64,000 bases of DNA from Paracoccus seriniphilus. GTDB lineage: Bacteria; Pseudomonadota; Alphaproteobacteria; Rhodobacterales; Rhodobacteraceae. Position numbers and translations under genes: made by a program. Position 1 is the stretch's first letter. Each line of letters starts with the position of its first letter. The DNA is taken from contig NZ_CP067129.1 of NCBI RefSeq assembly GCF_028553745.1, positions 416,501-480,500 of the forward strand. The letters run 5' to 3'. This document shows positions 34,464 through 44,054 of the stretch, in pieces. The notes below the pieces were generated by a model. That model was not told where the DNA came from. It made no database searches and saw nothing but the letters and a program-made list of their open reading frames with translations.

Positions 34464-34836
34464 CGTGTCTATTCCTTTTTGACATACGGACACACCGGCA
34501 GAAGCACATCCGTGGCAACAATCACTGTTCAAATAGCATACATGCATGCGGAATCGCGCATGATTCGAGCAGTTTCCCTTGAGCCTGCTCTCGCGGATGC
34601 GGTCAACCCCGCGGGCGGAAACGGTCCTTGTTTGGCGCGATTCTGTGGCCCGAGAACCCCAGTTTTCACGTGAAAGTAATCAATGCAGCTGCGCATTTCA
34701 CAACATTGCATGGCCGGTTGGGGTTGCAGCCCGGGTGATGCCTTTCAGGCCGTCCCTGTCCTGCAGGGGCAAGCGATTGCCCATCCCGACGGGGCATTCT
34801 ACTGTGGCCCGACATAGCGCGGGCGACGATGACACG
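34464..34836. other. 373-base gap between L,D-transpeptidase and MFS genes
   Basis: This divergent gap has no convincing gene. Open frames on both strands (plus from 34579; minus 34529-34711) have no ribosome site and show no recognisable domain. The one notable element is the perfect 12-base palindrome TTTCACGTGAAA at 34665-34676, a possible operator 161 bases before the MFS start. The part near the transpeptidase is AT-richer than its surroundings and probably contains that gene's promoter. Confidence 0.5.
34665..34676. promoter_or_regulatory. 12-bp palindrome TTTCACGTGAAA, possible operator
   Basis: A perfect inverted repeat with an E-box-like CACGTG centre lies in the divergent gap. No regulator gene adjoins it. 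The likelihood of a protein-binding role rests only on the perfect symmetry in non-coding DNA. Confidence 0.3.
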
Positions 34837-36471
34837 ATGACCAGCCAGACCTCCAGTTCAGCATTTTCGCCGTTCCGTCACCGGGATTTCCGGGTGTTGT
34901 GGAGCGTGACCCTGGTCTCGAATTTCGGCGGGCTTGTCCAGGCGGTCGGCGCGGCATGGATGATGACCCAGCTGACCGACAGCGCGACGCTCATCGCGCT
35001 GGTACAGGCTTCGAACACATTGCCGATCATGCTGCTGGCCATCATGTCCGGCGCGCTGGCCGATATCTTTGATCGCAAGACCTTGCTGCTGGCGGCGCAG
35101 TTGATCATGGCGGTGACATCGGCCTGCCTGGCCGTGGTGGCCTGGCAGGGCTGGCTGACGCCATGGACGCTGTTGATCTTCACCTTTCTGATCGGTTCGG
35201 GGCAGGCACTCTATAATCCACCGTGGCAGGCCAGCATGGGTGACCTGGTGCCGCGCTCGGATCTGCCTGCGGCGGTGACGCTGAATTCGGTGGGATTCAA
35301 CCTGATGCGCAGCATCGGCCCTGCGGCGGGCGGACTGATCGTGGCCGCTTTCGGCGCTGCGGCAGCCTTTACCGTCAATGCTGTCAGCTATGTGCCGCTG
35401 CTGGGGGCGTTGCTGCGCTGGAAACCCGATATTGCCCCGCGCAACGCCCCGCCAGAGGCATTCCTGCCGGCGATGGCCGCCGGGCTGCGATATGTGGCCC
35501 TGTCGCCCAACCTGATGCGGGTGATCCTGCGCGCGGCGCTGTTCGGCTTTGCGGCGGTGGCGGCGCTGGCGCTGTTGCCGCTGGTGGCGAAAAGCCATCC
35601 CGAGGGCGGGTCGATGCTGTTCGGGATGATGCTGGGCTGCTTTGGTCTGGGCGCGATCATGGGGGCGGTGCTGAACCCGCGTGTGCGGGCGCGCTACAAC
35701 AATGAGATCATCGTGCGCATCGCCTTTGCAGGCTTTGCCGGAGCGCTGATCACCCTGGGGCAGACCGATCTGGTCTGGCTGCAAGGGCTGGCCCTGCTGC
35801 CCGCCGGGGCGTCATGGGTGATGGCATTGTCGCTGTTCAATGTGACGGTGCAGCTTTCGACGCCGCGCTGGGTCGTGGCGCGGGCGCTGGCAATGTATCA
35901 GACCGCCACATTCGGCGGCATGGCGGCAGGTTCATGGATCTGGGGCAGTGTCGCCGGGGCACATGGTCTGCCCATGGCACTGACGCTGGCGGGGCTGGTG
36001 CTGGGCTTCGGTGCGCTGATCGGGCTGTGGCTGCGCGCACCGGAATTCGGCGCGTTGGACCTGGACCCGGTGAACCGTTTTCGCGAGCCGGCTCTGCAAC
36101 TGGACCTGCGTGGACGATCAGGTCCGATCATGATCATGGTCGATTACAGGATTGCGCAGAAGGACGTTGCCGAGTTCCTGCGGCTGATGAAGCTGCGGCG
36201 CAATATCCGCCGCCGCGACGGGGCGCGCAACTGGGCGCTGCTGCGTGATCTGGAACACCCTGAAATCTGGTCGGAAAGCTATCATATCGCGACCTGGGAC
36301 GAATATGTCCGTCACAATATGCGCCGCACGAAATCGGATGCCGAGGTGACCATCGCGCTGCGCGAACTGCATAGCGGCGACGCGGATCCGGTCGTGCATC
36401 GGATGATCGAACGCCACAGCATCACCCCCAGTGATGACGTGCCGCTGATCGGCAAGATCGAGGTTCCCTAG
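34837..36471 (+). CDS. MFS exporter (MFS_3 / EntS-like) with C-terminal alpha-beta domain
   Basis: The 544-residue protein has about 12 membrane helices in the first 410 residues, with the MFS motif SGALADIFDRKTLLL between helices 2 and 3 and the N-terminal FSPFRHRDFRVLWSVTLVSNFG of the MFS_3 (transmembrane secretion effector) family. Residues about 425-544 are soluble (IMIMVDYRIAQKDVAEFLRL, then WSESYHIATWDEYVRH) and look like a dimeric alpha-beta barrel, as in antibiotic-biosynthesis monooxygenases. The substrate is unknown. I chose the ATG at 34837, which aligns with the family start. It stops four bases before the convergent ABC ATPase gene. Confidence 0.86.
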   Translation: MTSQTSSSAFSPFRHRDFRVLWSVTLVSNFGGLVQAVGAAWMMTQLTDSATLIALVQASNTLPIMLLAIMSGALADIFDRKTLLLAAQLIMAVTSACLAVVAWQGWLTPWTLLIFTFLIGSGQALYNPPWQASMGDLVPRSDLPAAVTLNSVGFNLMRSIGPAAGGLIVAAFGAAAAFTVNAVSYVPLLGALLRWKPDIAPRNAPPEAFLPAMAAGLRYVALSPNLMRVILRAALFGFAAVAALALLPLVAKSHPEGGSMLFGMMLGCFGLGAIMGAVLNPRVRARYNNEIIVRIAFAGFAGALITLGQTDLVWLQGLALLPAGASWVMALSLFNVTVQLSTPRWVVARALAMYQTATFGGMAAGSWIWGSVAGAHGLPMALTLAGLVLGFGALIGLWLRAPEFGALDLDPVNRFREPALQLDLRGRSGPIMIMVDYRIAQKDVAEFLRLMKLRRNIRRRDGARNWALLRDLEHPEIWSESYHIATWDEYVRHNMRRTKSDAEVTIALRELHSGDADPVVHRMIERHSITPSDDVPLIGKIEVP

Positions 36472-36475
36472 ACGC

Positions 36476-38041
36476 TCAATTCGCCTGCAATCCGGCGGGA
36501 ATGCGTGGCATCGCCGCGACGAGCTGCCGTGTATAGGCGGATTTCGGTGTCTCCATGACCTGTTGCGCCGGGCCATCCTCGACGATCCTGCCCTGCTGCA
36601 TCACGAGGATCCGTTCGCAAAGGCCGCGCACCACCGACAGGTCATGGCTGATGAACAGAAAGGCAAGGCCATGTTCGCGGCGCAATCGCGACAGCAGATC
36701 CAGAACCCGCGCCCGTACCCGGACATCCAGCGCGCTGACGGCCTCATCCAGAATGATCAACTGCGGGCGGGTCACAAGGGCGCGTGCAATGGCGATCCGC
36801 TGACGCTGGCCACCGGAAAATTCATGGATATGTTTGCGCGCATCCGACGGGGACAGTCCGACCTGTTCCAACGCCTCGGCCACCTGATTGCGCCAGTCGC
36901 GAGGCCGTCCTGTCAGATGGAACGGTTCGGCGATCAGTCGCTCGACCCGCCAGCGCGGATCAAAGCTGCCGAAGGGGTCCTGAAACACCACCTGCATCTT
37001 GGCGCGAAGCTCGCGTCTGGGGGCGTGCTGCAGGGCGACATCCTGCCCGTCCAGCGTGATGCGTCCGCCTTGCAAAGGGTCCAGTCCCAGAATGGCCCGC
37101 GTCAGCGTGGATTTGCCACAGCCGGATTCCCCGACCAATCCAAGGCTTTCACCGCGATGCAGGGTCAGATCGACGCCATCCACGGCCCGCAATACCTGGG
37201 GCCTGCCGGAAATGCGGTATTCCCGCACCACTTGACGCAGTTTCAGGAATGGCGCGCCCAGGGTAACCCGCGCCGGGGACGGCGCATATTGCGAGGCTGT
37301 CAGAAGTTGCCGCGTATAGGGGTGGCGCGGATGCCGAAACAGATCCTGCATCTGTCCCTGCTCGACGATCCTGCCGGTTTTCATCACCGCAACCTGATCG
37401 GCAATCCCGGCGACCACGGCCAGATCATGGGTGATCAACAGCAGCGACATGCCCTCTTGTCGCACCAGATCGGCCAGAAGCTGCAGGATCTGCGCCTGAG
37501 TGGTGACATCCAGCGCGGTTGTGGGCTCATCTGCGATCAGCAGGTCGGGGCGCTCGGCAATCGCCATGGCGATCGCGACGCGCTGTCTCTGCCCGCCCGA
37601 GAGTTCATGCGGATAGAGCGTCAGCGCGAAGCGCGGCGCGGGCAGTCCAACCCGGTCCAGCCTGTCGCGGGCCTGGCGCAGCGCGCTGGCCCGGTCGAGG
37701 CCCTGATGCAGGCGCAGGGATTCCGCGACCTGATCGCCGATGGTCATCAGCGGGTTCAGGGCGGTCATCGGTTCCTGAAAGATCATGCCGATGCGCCGGC
37801 CACGGATCGTGCAGAGAGCGGAATCGGGCAGGGCCAGCAGGTCGTGCCCGTCCAGCAGCACCCGGCCCGTCTTGCGGGCGCCACGGGGCAGAAGTCCAAG
37901 GATTGCCAGCGCCGTCATGGATTTGCCGCTGCCGGATTCTCCTACCAGTCCGGTGATCCTGCCGGGCTCCAACGCCAGATTGACATCATCCAGAACCGGC
38001 TTTCCATGGATCGTTACTGACAGGTTCTGCAGATGGATCAT
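36476..38041 (-). CDS. peptide-type ABC transporter, fused double ATPase
   Basis: The 521-residue protein has two complete nucleotide-binding domains. The first has Walker A GESGSGKS and signature LSGGQRQR with [13 protein letters not shown]; the second has [16 protein letters not shown] and [13 protein letters not shown]. Each domain is followed by the oligopeptide/dipeptide family C-terminal extension ([16 protein letters not shown]). It is a DppD-DppF (or YejF/GsiA) type fusion that energises uptake through the two permeases encoded just upstream. Its ATG overlaps the permease stop (ATGA). Confidence 0.92.
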   Translation of the reverse strand: MIHLQNLSVTIHGKPVLDDVNLALEPGRITGLVGESGSGKSMTALAILGLLPRGARKTGRVLLDGHDLLALPDSALCTIRGRRIGMIFQEPMTALNPLMTIGDQVAESLRLHQGLDRASALRQARDRLDRVGLPAPRFALTLYPHELSGGQRQRVAIAMAIAERPDLLIADEPTTALDVTTQAQILQLLADLVRQEGMSLLLITHDLAVVAGIADQVAVMKTGRIVEQGQMQDLFRHPRHPYTRQLLTASQYAPSPARVTLGAPFLKLRQVVREYRISGRPQVLRAVDGVDLTLHRGESLGLVGESGCGKSTLTRAILGLDPLQGGRITLDGQDVALQHAPRRELRAKMQVVFQDPFGSFDPRWRVERLIAEPFHLTGRPRDWRNQVAEALEQVGLSPSDARKHIHEFSGGQRQRIAIARALVTRPQLIILDEAVSALDVRVRARVLDLLSRLRREHGLAFLFISHDLSVVRGLCERILVMQQGRIVEDGPAQQVMETPKSAYTRQLVAAMPRIPAGLQAN

Positions 38042-38850
38042 GCCTGCCCCTTCAGTCTTGGATCCAGCCGGTCGCGCAATCCGTCGCCCAGCAGGTTCAG
38101 CCCCAGAACGGTCAGCACGATGCACAGGCCGGGAATGATGGCGACATGAGGTGCCAGCGCGACCATGGTTTGCGCCTCGGCCAGCATCCTGCCCCAGCTT
38201 GGTGTCGGCGGCTGGGCCCCCAGCCCGACGTAGGACAGCCCGGCCTCGGCCAGAATGCCCATCGAGAACTGGATCGTGCCCTGAACGATCAGCAGATTGG
38301 CGATATTGGGCAGGATATGTTGCAGGCTGATCAGCAGTGCGCCCTTGCCCGAAACCTGTGCGGCGCGGATGTAATCCAGCGTCCAGATCGGCATGGCACC
38401 GCCCCGCGTGACCCGCGCGAAGACGGGAATGTTGAAGATTCCGATGGCGATGATCGCATTGACCGCCGAAGGCCCGAAGACCGCCGTGATCAGGATGGCA
38501 ATCACCAGCGAGGGAAAGGCAAAGACAAGGTCATTGCCACGCATGACCAGATCGTCCACCCAACTGCCCCGACGCGCCGCCGCCAGCAGTCCCAGCGGCA
38601 CGCCCAGCCCCATGCCGATCCCGACGGCGACCAGCGCCACCGCCAGGGATACTCGCGCGCCCAGCATGACCATCGACAGGATGTCCCGGCCGAAATGATC
38701 GGTGCCCAGCCAGTAATCTGCCGAGGGCGGTTGCAGCCGCGCGGCAATGGACAGTTGCGCCACGTCTCCGGGCGTCCAGAAAAAGGACAGCCCCGCCGCA
38801 GCTATCACGGTCAGCGTCAGGCCCGCGCCCAGCATCAGCCCCAGCTTCAT
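38038..38850 (-). CDS. peptide-type ABC transporter permease (DppC/OppC-like)
   Basis: The 270-residue inner-membrane permease has five to six helices and the binding-protein-dependent transport motif near QVSGKGALLISLQHILPNIANLL. GTDHFGRDILSMVMLGARVSLAVAL is the typical N-terminal block of DppC/OppC proteins. It is coupled by four-base overlaps to the gene before it (permease B) and after it (ATPase). No substrate-binding protein gene lies in this operon. Confidence 0.93.
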   Translation of the reverse strand: MKLGLMLGAGLTLTVIAAAGLSFFWTPGDVAQLSIAARLQPPSADYWLGTDHFGRDILSMVMLGARVSLAVALVAVGIGMGLGVPLGLLAAARRGSWVDDLVMRGNDLVFAFPSLVIAILITAVFGPSAVNAIIAIGIFNIPVFARVTRGGAMPIWTLDYIRAAQVSGKGALLISLQHILPNIANLLIVQGTIQFSMGILAEAGLSYVGLGAQPPTPSWGRMLAEAQTMVALAPHVAIIPGLCIVLTVLGLNLLGDGLRDRLDPRLKGQA

Positions 38851-39785
38851 CGTCTCAGCCTCGGGTCCACGGCGGCATAGGCCAGATCGACCAGAAAGGT
38901 GACGGCGATGACCGCGGCCACCAGCACCAGAACCGAGGACTGCACCACGATCAGGTCGCGCTGGTTGATGGCCTGAAAGATCAGCCGGCCCAGCCCAGGC
39001 AGGAAAAAGACGTTCTCGATGATGATCGCACCGGCAAGCAGAAAGGAAAACTGCAGCCCCATGATCGTCAGCACCGAGACCATGGCATTGCGCAGCGCGT
39101 GCCGGCGCAAGACCTGCCCCGCGCTAAGGCCCTTGGCGCGGGCCGTGCGGATATAATCCTGCTGCTGGGTCTCGATCAGGGCCGAACGCAGCACCCGCGC
39201 CAGAATGGCGGCCTGCGGCAGCGCCAGTGCCAGCGCCGGCAGCAGCAGTGATTTCAGTGACGCAAGAGGTTGGGACCAGCCGGGGAAACCTCCGGCGGGA
39301 AACCAGCGCAGCTTGATGGCAAAGACCAGCACCAACAGCATGGCGAACCAGAAATTCGGCAGGGCAATGCCCAGTTGCGTGGCACCCATGACCGCGACAT
39401 CGCCCGGCCTGCCCCGGCGTGAGGCTGCGAAGAGTCCGGCCGGAAAGGCAATGGCGGCGGCCAGCGTCAGCGCCATGACGGCCAATGGCAGCGACACCTG
39501 CATCCGATCCAGAATCATCTGTGCGACCGGCGTCTTGTAGGTCAGGCTTTGCCCGAAATCGCCCTGAAGCAGTGCCAGCAGCCACTGCGCGTAGCGCAGC
39601 GGCAGGGGCTGATCCAGACCCATTTGCTGACGGAGCGCGGCCAGCGTCTCGGGCTGGGCACCGGTGCCCAGCATGAATGAGGCCGGATCGCCGGGCACCA
39701 GCTCGACAATCAGAAAGATGATCACCGACGCCGCCAGAAGGCTGAGCGCCAGTGTCAGGACCCGGCGGAAGCAATAGCGCAGCAT
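38847..39785 (-). CDS. peptide-type ABC transporter permease (DppB/OppB-like)
   Basis: The 312-residue protein has six membrane helices. It starts MLRYCFRRVLTLALSLLAAS, carries VELVPGDPA (the conserved G-D-P of DppB) and the EAA loop RTARAKGLSAGQVLRRHALRNA, and ends with a V-D-P-R-L-R motif. It is the first gene of the three-gene operon and is 75 bases downstream of nadE on the same strand. Without the binding protein the substrate (peptide, nickel, opine or similar) cannot be named. Confidence 0.93.
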   Translation of the reverse strand: MLRYCFRRVLTLALSLLAASVIIFLIVELVPGDPASFMLGTGAQPETLAALRQQMGLDQPLPLRYAQWLLALLQGDFGQSLTYKTPVAQMILDRMQVSLPLAVMALTLAAAIAFPAGLFAASRRGRPGDVAVMGATQLGIALPNFWFAMLLVLVFAIKLRWFPAGGFPGWSQPLASLKSLLLPALALALPQAAILARVLRSALIETQQQDYIRTARAKGLSAGQVLRRHALRNAMVSVLTIMGLQFSFLLAGAIIIENVFFLPGLGRLIFQAINQRDLIVVQSSVLVLVAAVIAVTFLVDLAYAAVDPRLRR

Positions 39786-39860
39786 GCAGGAACGCTAATG
39801 CGCGATCAGAGCGGGGTAAAGCGGCGCGTGGCGGGGCAAGCGGACAGGCAGCGCGCGCAT

Positions 39861-41519
39861 CTAGAGCTTGTCGCGCCAGCGGTTCACCAGCGGATAGCGG
39901 CGATCCAGCCAGAAGGCGCGGGTCGAGATGCGCGGGCCGGGGGCGGCCTGATAGCGTTTCCACTCGCTGATGTAGAGCAGCCTTTCCACCTTGCGCACGG
40001 TCTCGGCGTCGAAGCCCTGAGCGACCAGATCACCCAGCGCCAGATCCTTTTCGACCAACCCTTCAAGGATGGCATCCAGAACCTCGTATGGGGGCAGGGA
40101 ATCCTGATCCTTCTGGTCGGGGCGCAGCTCGGCGGTGGGGGGCTTGCTGATGATCTGGGGCGGAATGACCTCGCCCTCCGGTCCCATCATCCAGTCGCGG
40201 TGGTTGGCATTGCGCCAGCGACAGGTTTCGAAGACGCGCGTCTTGTAGAGATCCTTGATGGGATTGTAGCCGCCCGCCATGTCGCCATAGATCGTGGCAT
40301 AGCCCACCGCCACCTCGGACTTGTTTCCGGTGGTCAGCAGCATCTCGTTGAACTTGTTGGACAGGGACATCAGCATCAACCCGCGCAGGCGGGACTGGAT
40401 GTTCTCTTCGGTGACATCGGGCTGGGTGCCCTCCATCAGATGCGCCAAAGCATCGGCCACCGCATCGCGCGCGCCGTCGATATGCACCGTGTCGAGCCGC
40501 GTGCCCAGGCGGGTGGCGCAATCGGCTGCGTCATCAAGGCTGGCCTGGGATGTATATTCCGAGGGCAGCATGACGCAGCGCACGTTTTCCGGCCCGATGG
40601 CATCGGCGGCAATGGTCGCGACCAGCGCGGAATCCACCCCGCCGGACAGGCCCAGAACCACCTTCCTGAAGCCCGATTTGCCCAGATATTCCCGCAGCCC
40701 CAGCATCATCGCATGATAATCCTGTTCCCAAGCATCGGGCTGCGGTGCCATCAGGCCGGGTTCGGCCTGCCAGCCCTCGGCGGTGCGGATGAAATCGACC
40801 TCGGTCAGCGACTCGATGAAGGGCGGCAGTTGCACGACCTTCTTGCCGCCGGGATTGAGCACGAAACTGGCGCCGTCATAAAGCTGGTCGTCCTGTCCGC
40901 CAACCATGTTCACATAGACCAGGGGCAGGCCGGTTTCGACCACGCGGGCGACCATATGGCCCATGCGCAGGTCCAGCTTTTCGCGGTGATAGGGGCTGCC
41001 ATTGGGCACGACCAGAATCTCGGCCCCGGTTTCCTCGAGCGTTTCGGCCACATCGGAATACCAGCTGTCTTCGCAGATCGGGCTGCCGATCCTTGCGCCC
41101 GCGACCGGATAGGGGCCGCTGATCGGGCCGCTGTCGAAAAGGCGCATTTCGTCAAACAGCTGCTTGTGGGGCAGGTGGTGCTTCAGCACCCGTGCGACCA
41201 GCTTGCCGCCCTTGAACACGAAATAGGCGTTGAACAGCTTGTCGCCATCGCGCCAGGGGGCACCGATGCCCATGGCCGGACCGTCCGCACAGGATTCGCC
41301 AAGAGCCATCACCGCCGCGATGGCCTGTTCGGTAAAGGCCGGTTTCAGCACCAGATCCTGGGTCTGATATCCGGTGATGAACATCTCTGGCAGCGCCAGC
41401 ATGTCTGATCCTGCCTCGCGTGCATGCTCCCATGCGGCGCGCGCCTTCGCGGCGTTCCCGCTCAGGTCGCCTACAGTCGCGTTCAGCTGTCCGATGGTCA
41501 GGCGAAAGCGGTCGGTCAT
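39861..41519 (-). CDS. nadE: glutamine-dependent NAD+ synthetase
   Basis: NadE converts deamido-NAD to NAD+, using ammonia from glutamine. The 552-residue protein fuses a nitrilase-like glutaminase domain (catalytic Glu in LALPEMFITGY, Lys in VLKHHLPHKQLFDE, Cys in GSPICEDSWYSD) to a synthetase domain with the P-loop LGLSGGVDSALVATI and the TTGNKSEVAVGY motif. I chose the ATG at 41519. It is divergent from the MORN-repeat gene across 121 bases. Confidence 0.96.
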   Translation of the reverse strand: MTDRFRLTIGQLNATVGDLSGNAAKARAAWEHAREAGSDMLALPEMFITGYQTQDLVLKPAFTEQAIAAVMALGESCADGPAMGIGAPWRDGDKLFNAYFVFKGGKLVARVLKHHLPHKQLFDEMRLFDSGPISGPYPVAGARIGSPICEDSWYSDVAETLEETGAEILVVPNGSPYHREKLDLRMGHMVARVVETGLPLVYVNMVGGQDDQLYDGASFVLNPGGKKVVQLPPFIESLTEVDFIRTAEGWQAEPGLMAPQPDAWEQDYHAMMLGLREYLGKSGFRKVVLGLSGGVDSALVATIAADAIGPENVRCVMLPSEYTSQASLDDAADCATRLGTRLDTVHIDGARDAVADALAHLMEGTQPDVTEENIQSRLRGLMLMSLSNKFNEMLLTTGNKSEVAVGYATIYGDMAGGYNPIKDLYKTRVFETCRWRNANHRDWMMGPEGEVIPPQIISKPPTAELRPDQKDQDSLPPYEVLDAILEGLVEKDLALGDLVAQGFDAETVRKVERLLYISEWKRYQAAPGPRISTRAFWLDRRYPLVNRWRDKL

Positions 41520-41640
41520 GGCGTTGCCTCCAGTTTTTTCGAGACTGTGATAGGGGAACATGCGGGAAAGGAAAAGTCGGGCTTTGCGCGTCGTCCCCGG
41601 CTGCGGTAGACCTTGGGGCAAAAGATGAGGTGAACGGGCA

Positions 41641-43110
41641 ATGGCAACGACGAGACAGGCGGCAATCCGGGCAGGCGCGGCGGCGCTGGTGCTGATTTCG
41701 GCGGTGGCGTCGGGACATGCCCAGATCATCACCAAGCAATATGATGATGGAGGGGTCTACGAGGGAACCTTCCGGAACGGTCGCCAGCATGGGCAGGGGC
41801 TGTATACGCTGCCCAATGGCTACAAATACGAAGGTGACTGGGTCGAGGGTGAAATTCTGGGCCAGGGCACGGCAACATTTCCCAATGGATCGGTCTATGT
41901 CGGCCATTTCGCCAAGGGCAAACCCGACGGCAAGGGCAAGATCACCTATGCCGATGGCGGCACCTATGAGGGCGACTGGATCGCCGGGGAAATCACCGGT
42001 CAGGGCGAGGCCCATTATGCCAATGGATCCGTCTACAAGGGTGATTTCGTCAAGGGGCTGCATCAGGGCAAGGGGGTGCTGACCCAGCCCAATGGCTATC
42101 GTTACGAAGGCGAATGGAATGCCGGCGTCAAAGAGGGGCGTGGCAAGATCACCTATCCCGATGGCGCAATCTATGAAGGCAGCATGCTGGCGGGGCAGCG
42201 CGCCGGCAAGGGCAAGCTGACCATGGCCGACGGGCTGGTCTATGACGGCGTGTGGTCGGCCGGGCAGATGTCGGGGACGGGCGTTCTGGTCCAGCCGTCA
42301 GGCGACCGCTACGAAGGCCAGATGCTCAATGGCAAGCGCGAGGGCAATGGCGTGGCCATCTATGCCAATGGCGATGTCTATGACGGCCAGTTCAAGGCCG
42401 ACCGCCGGCATGGGCAGGGCACATTCACCGGCACCGATGGTTACGTCTATGTCGGGCAATGGGTCGAAGGCCGGATGGAGGGACGCGGGCGGATCACCTA
42501 TCCCGATGGTTCGGTCTATGAGGGGCAGATGAAGGACGATCGCCCGGATGGTACCGGCAAGATCACCTATCCCGATGGTTCGACCTATGAAGGGCAATGG
42601 GCCGCGGGTGTCATTCAGGGAGAAGGCAAGGCCAGCTATGCCAATGGCATGGTCTATGAGGGCAGTTTCCGCAATGCCCGCAATGACGGGCAGGGACGCA
42701 TGTCCTATCCCGACGGCTATGTCTATACCGGCGCATGGAAGGACGGGCAGCGCCACGGCGAGGGCCAGGCCACCTATCCCGATGGCACTGTTTACACCGG
42801 GCAGTTCGTGAATGGGCTGCGCGAAGGTCAGGGCAAGCTGACGACGCCGGACGGGTTCATCTATGAAGGTGGCTGGAAGGCCGGCGAGATCGATGGCGAT
42901 GGCGTGGCAACCTATGCCAATGGCGACCGCTACGAGGGGCATTTCGAATCCGGCAAGCGGCAGGGGCAGGGCATGATGCGCTATGCCACCGGGCAGATCG
43001 CCGCCGGGAAATGGGAGGACAACCGCCTGATCGAGGCTGGTGTTCCTGTCGATGGCGATGCGACGACGCAGGCGCCCGAAATGCCCGATGATGCGCCTTC
43101 TGGCGAATAG
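41641..43110 (+). CDS. exported MORN-repeat protein (18 repeats)
   Basis: After a signal peptide (AAALVLISAVASGHA), the 489-residue protein is almost entirely MORN repeats, each of 23 residues with the consensus YEGxWxxGxxxGxGxxxYPDGxx. I count 18 full repeats from about residue 39 to 453 and one degenerate unit (AAGKWEDNRLI), then an acidic tail. MORN arrays form extended beta-sheet solenoids that bind proteins or phospholipids. In bacteria their roles are mostly unknown; this one should act in the periplasm or outside. GAGGTGAA lies before the ATG. The DNA is correspondingly repetitive with a 69-base period. Confidence 0.93.
   Translation: MATTRQAAIRAGAAALVLISAVASGHAQIITKQYDDGGVYEGTFRNGRQHGQGLYTLPNGYKYEGDWVEGEILGQGTATFPNGSVYVGHFAKGKPDGKGKITYADGGTYEGDWIAGEITGQGEAHYANGSVYKGDFVKGLHQGKGVLTQPNGYRYEGEWNAGVKEGRGKITYPDGAIYEGSMLAGQRAGKGKLTMADGLVYDGVWSAGQMSGTGVLVQPSGDRYEGQMLNGKREGNGVAIYANGDVYDGQFKADRRHGQGTFTGTDGYVYVGQWVEGRMEGRGRITYPDGSVYEGQMKDDRPDGTGKITYPDGSTYEGQWAAGVIQGEGKASYANGMVYEGSFRNARNDGQGRMSYPDGYVYTGAWKDGQRHGEGQATYPDGTVYTGQFVNGLREGQGKLTTPDGFIYEGGWKAGEIDGDGVATYANGDRYEGHFESGKRQGQGMMRYATGQIAAGKWEDNRLIEAGVPVDGDATTQAPEMPDDAPSGE
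41754..43000 (+). repeat. 69-base tandem coding repeats of the MORN array
   Basis: About 18 diverged copies of a 69-base unit encode the MORN repeats; blocks such as ACCTATCCCGATGG recur. Copies differ at many third positions, so this is an old array rather than a recent expansion. The repetition also keeps the antisense frame open over a long stretch, which should not be mistaken for a gene. Confidence 0.85.
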
Positions 43111-43154
43111 ACCTTGCCGCCACCGGCGGTGCCGGTCAGAACAGGAAGATCTTG

Positions 43155-44054
43155 ATGACAAGTTTGTCGCCCCCCGCCGACACCCGCAATCTGGTGGGCA
43201 GCCTCTGGATGGTGCTGGCCATGCTGGCCTTTGCGCTGGAGGACAGTCTGGTCAAGACCAGCGCCTCGACCCTGCCGCTGGGGCAGATCCTGATCCTGTT
43301 CGGCTGCGGTGGGTCGATCATCTTCGGCAGCCTTGCGCTGCTCAACGGAGAAAAGCTGTTCGCGCCCGAGGTGCTGAACCGGACAATGCGCATCCGCTTT
43401 GCCTTCGAGGCGACGGGCCGGCTGTTTTACGGGCTGGCGATCACATTGACGCCCCTGTCCTCGGCCACGGTGATCCTGCAGGCGACGCCGCTGGTCGTCG
43501 TGGCCGGTGCCGCGCTGGTGTTTTCGGAAAAGGTGGGCTGGCGGCGCTGGTCCGCGATCGTCATCGGGCTGATCGGCGTGCTGGTCATCATCCAGCCCGG
43601 AGGCGACAGCTTTTCGGTGCTGTCGCTGCTGGCCGTGATCGGCATGCTGGGTCTTGCCGGTCGCGATCTGGCCAGCCGCGCCGCGCCTGTCGGGATGGGG
43701 GCCGCGACATTGGGCTTTTACGGCTTTCTGGCGGTGATCTTTTCCGGTGCGGCCTTTGCAATCTGGCAGGGTGCGGCATTCGTCTGGCCTGATGCCGCGA
43801 CCGCCTTCTGCCTTGCCGGGGCAATGATCGCGGGGGTCGCGGCCTATTTCTCGCTGATGAAGGCAATGCGCACGGGCGAGGTCTCGGCGGTGACGCCGTT
43901 TCGCTATACGCGGCTGCTTTTTGGCATCGCTTTCGGCATACTTCTGTTCGGTGAAAGCCTGACCCTGCCGATGGTGGTGGGATCGGCGCTGATCCTGCTG
44001 TCGGGGTTGTTCACGCTGTCGCGCAGCAAGAAGGTCGCCGCGCCCCGGCCCTAA
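43155..44054 (+). CDS. EamA/DMT family transporter
   Basis: The 299-residue protein has ten hydrophobic helices arranged as two EamA halves: LVGSLWMVLAMLAFALEDSLVK in the first and FYGFLAVIFSGAAFAIW with MKAMRTGEVSAVTPFRYTRL in the second. It is a metabolite exporter of the drug/metabolite superfamily; the substrate is unknown. I chose the ATG at 43155 with AGGAAG upstream; a TTG lies directly before it in frame. It follows the MORN gene by 44 bases and overlaps convergent ycjF by four bases (CTAA). Confidence 0.88.
   Translation: MTSLSPPADTRNLVGSLWMVLAMLAFALEDSLVKTSASTLPLGQILILFGCGGSIIFGSLALLNGEKLFAPEVLNRTMRIRFAFEATGRLFYGLAITLTPLSSATVILQATPLVVVAGAALVFSEKVGWRRWSAIVIGLIGVLVIIQPGGDSFSVLSLLAVIGMLGLAGRDLASRAAPVGMGAATLGFYGFLAVIFSGAAFAIWQGAAFVWPDAATAFCLAGAMIAGVAAYFSLMKAMRTGEVSAVTPFRYTRLLFGIAFGILLFGESLTLPMVVGSALILLSGLFTLSRSKKVAAPRP

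Noticed and set aside
34579..34836. N-terminal extension of the MFS exporter
   Set aside because: The frame is open, but the sequence has no membrane or domain character and no ribosome site; the MFS family start is at 34837.
42298..43161. 287-codon minus-strand frame opposite the MORN gene
   Set aside because: The repetitive codons of the MORN array keep this frame open; the encoded protein is only the antisense repeat, with no signal or start site.
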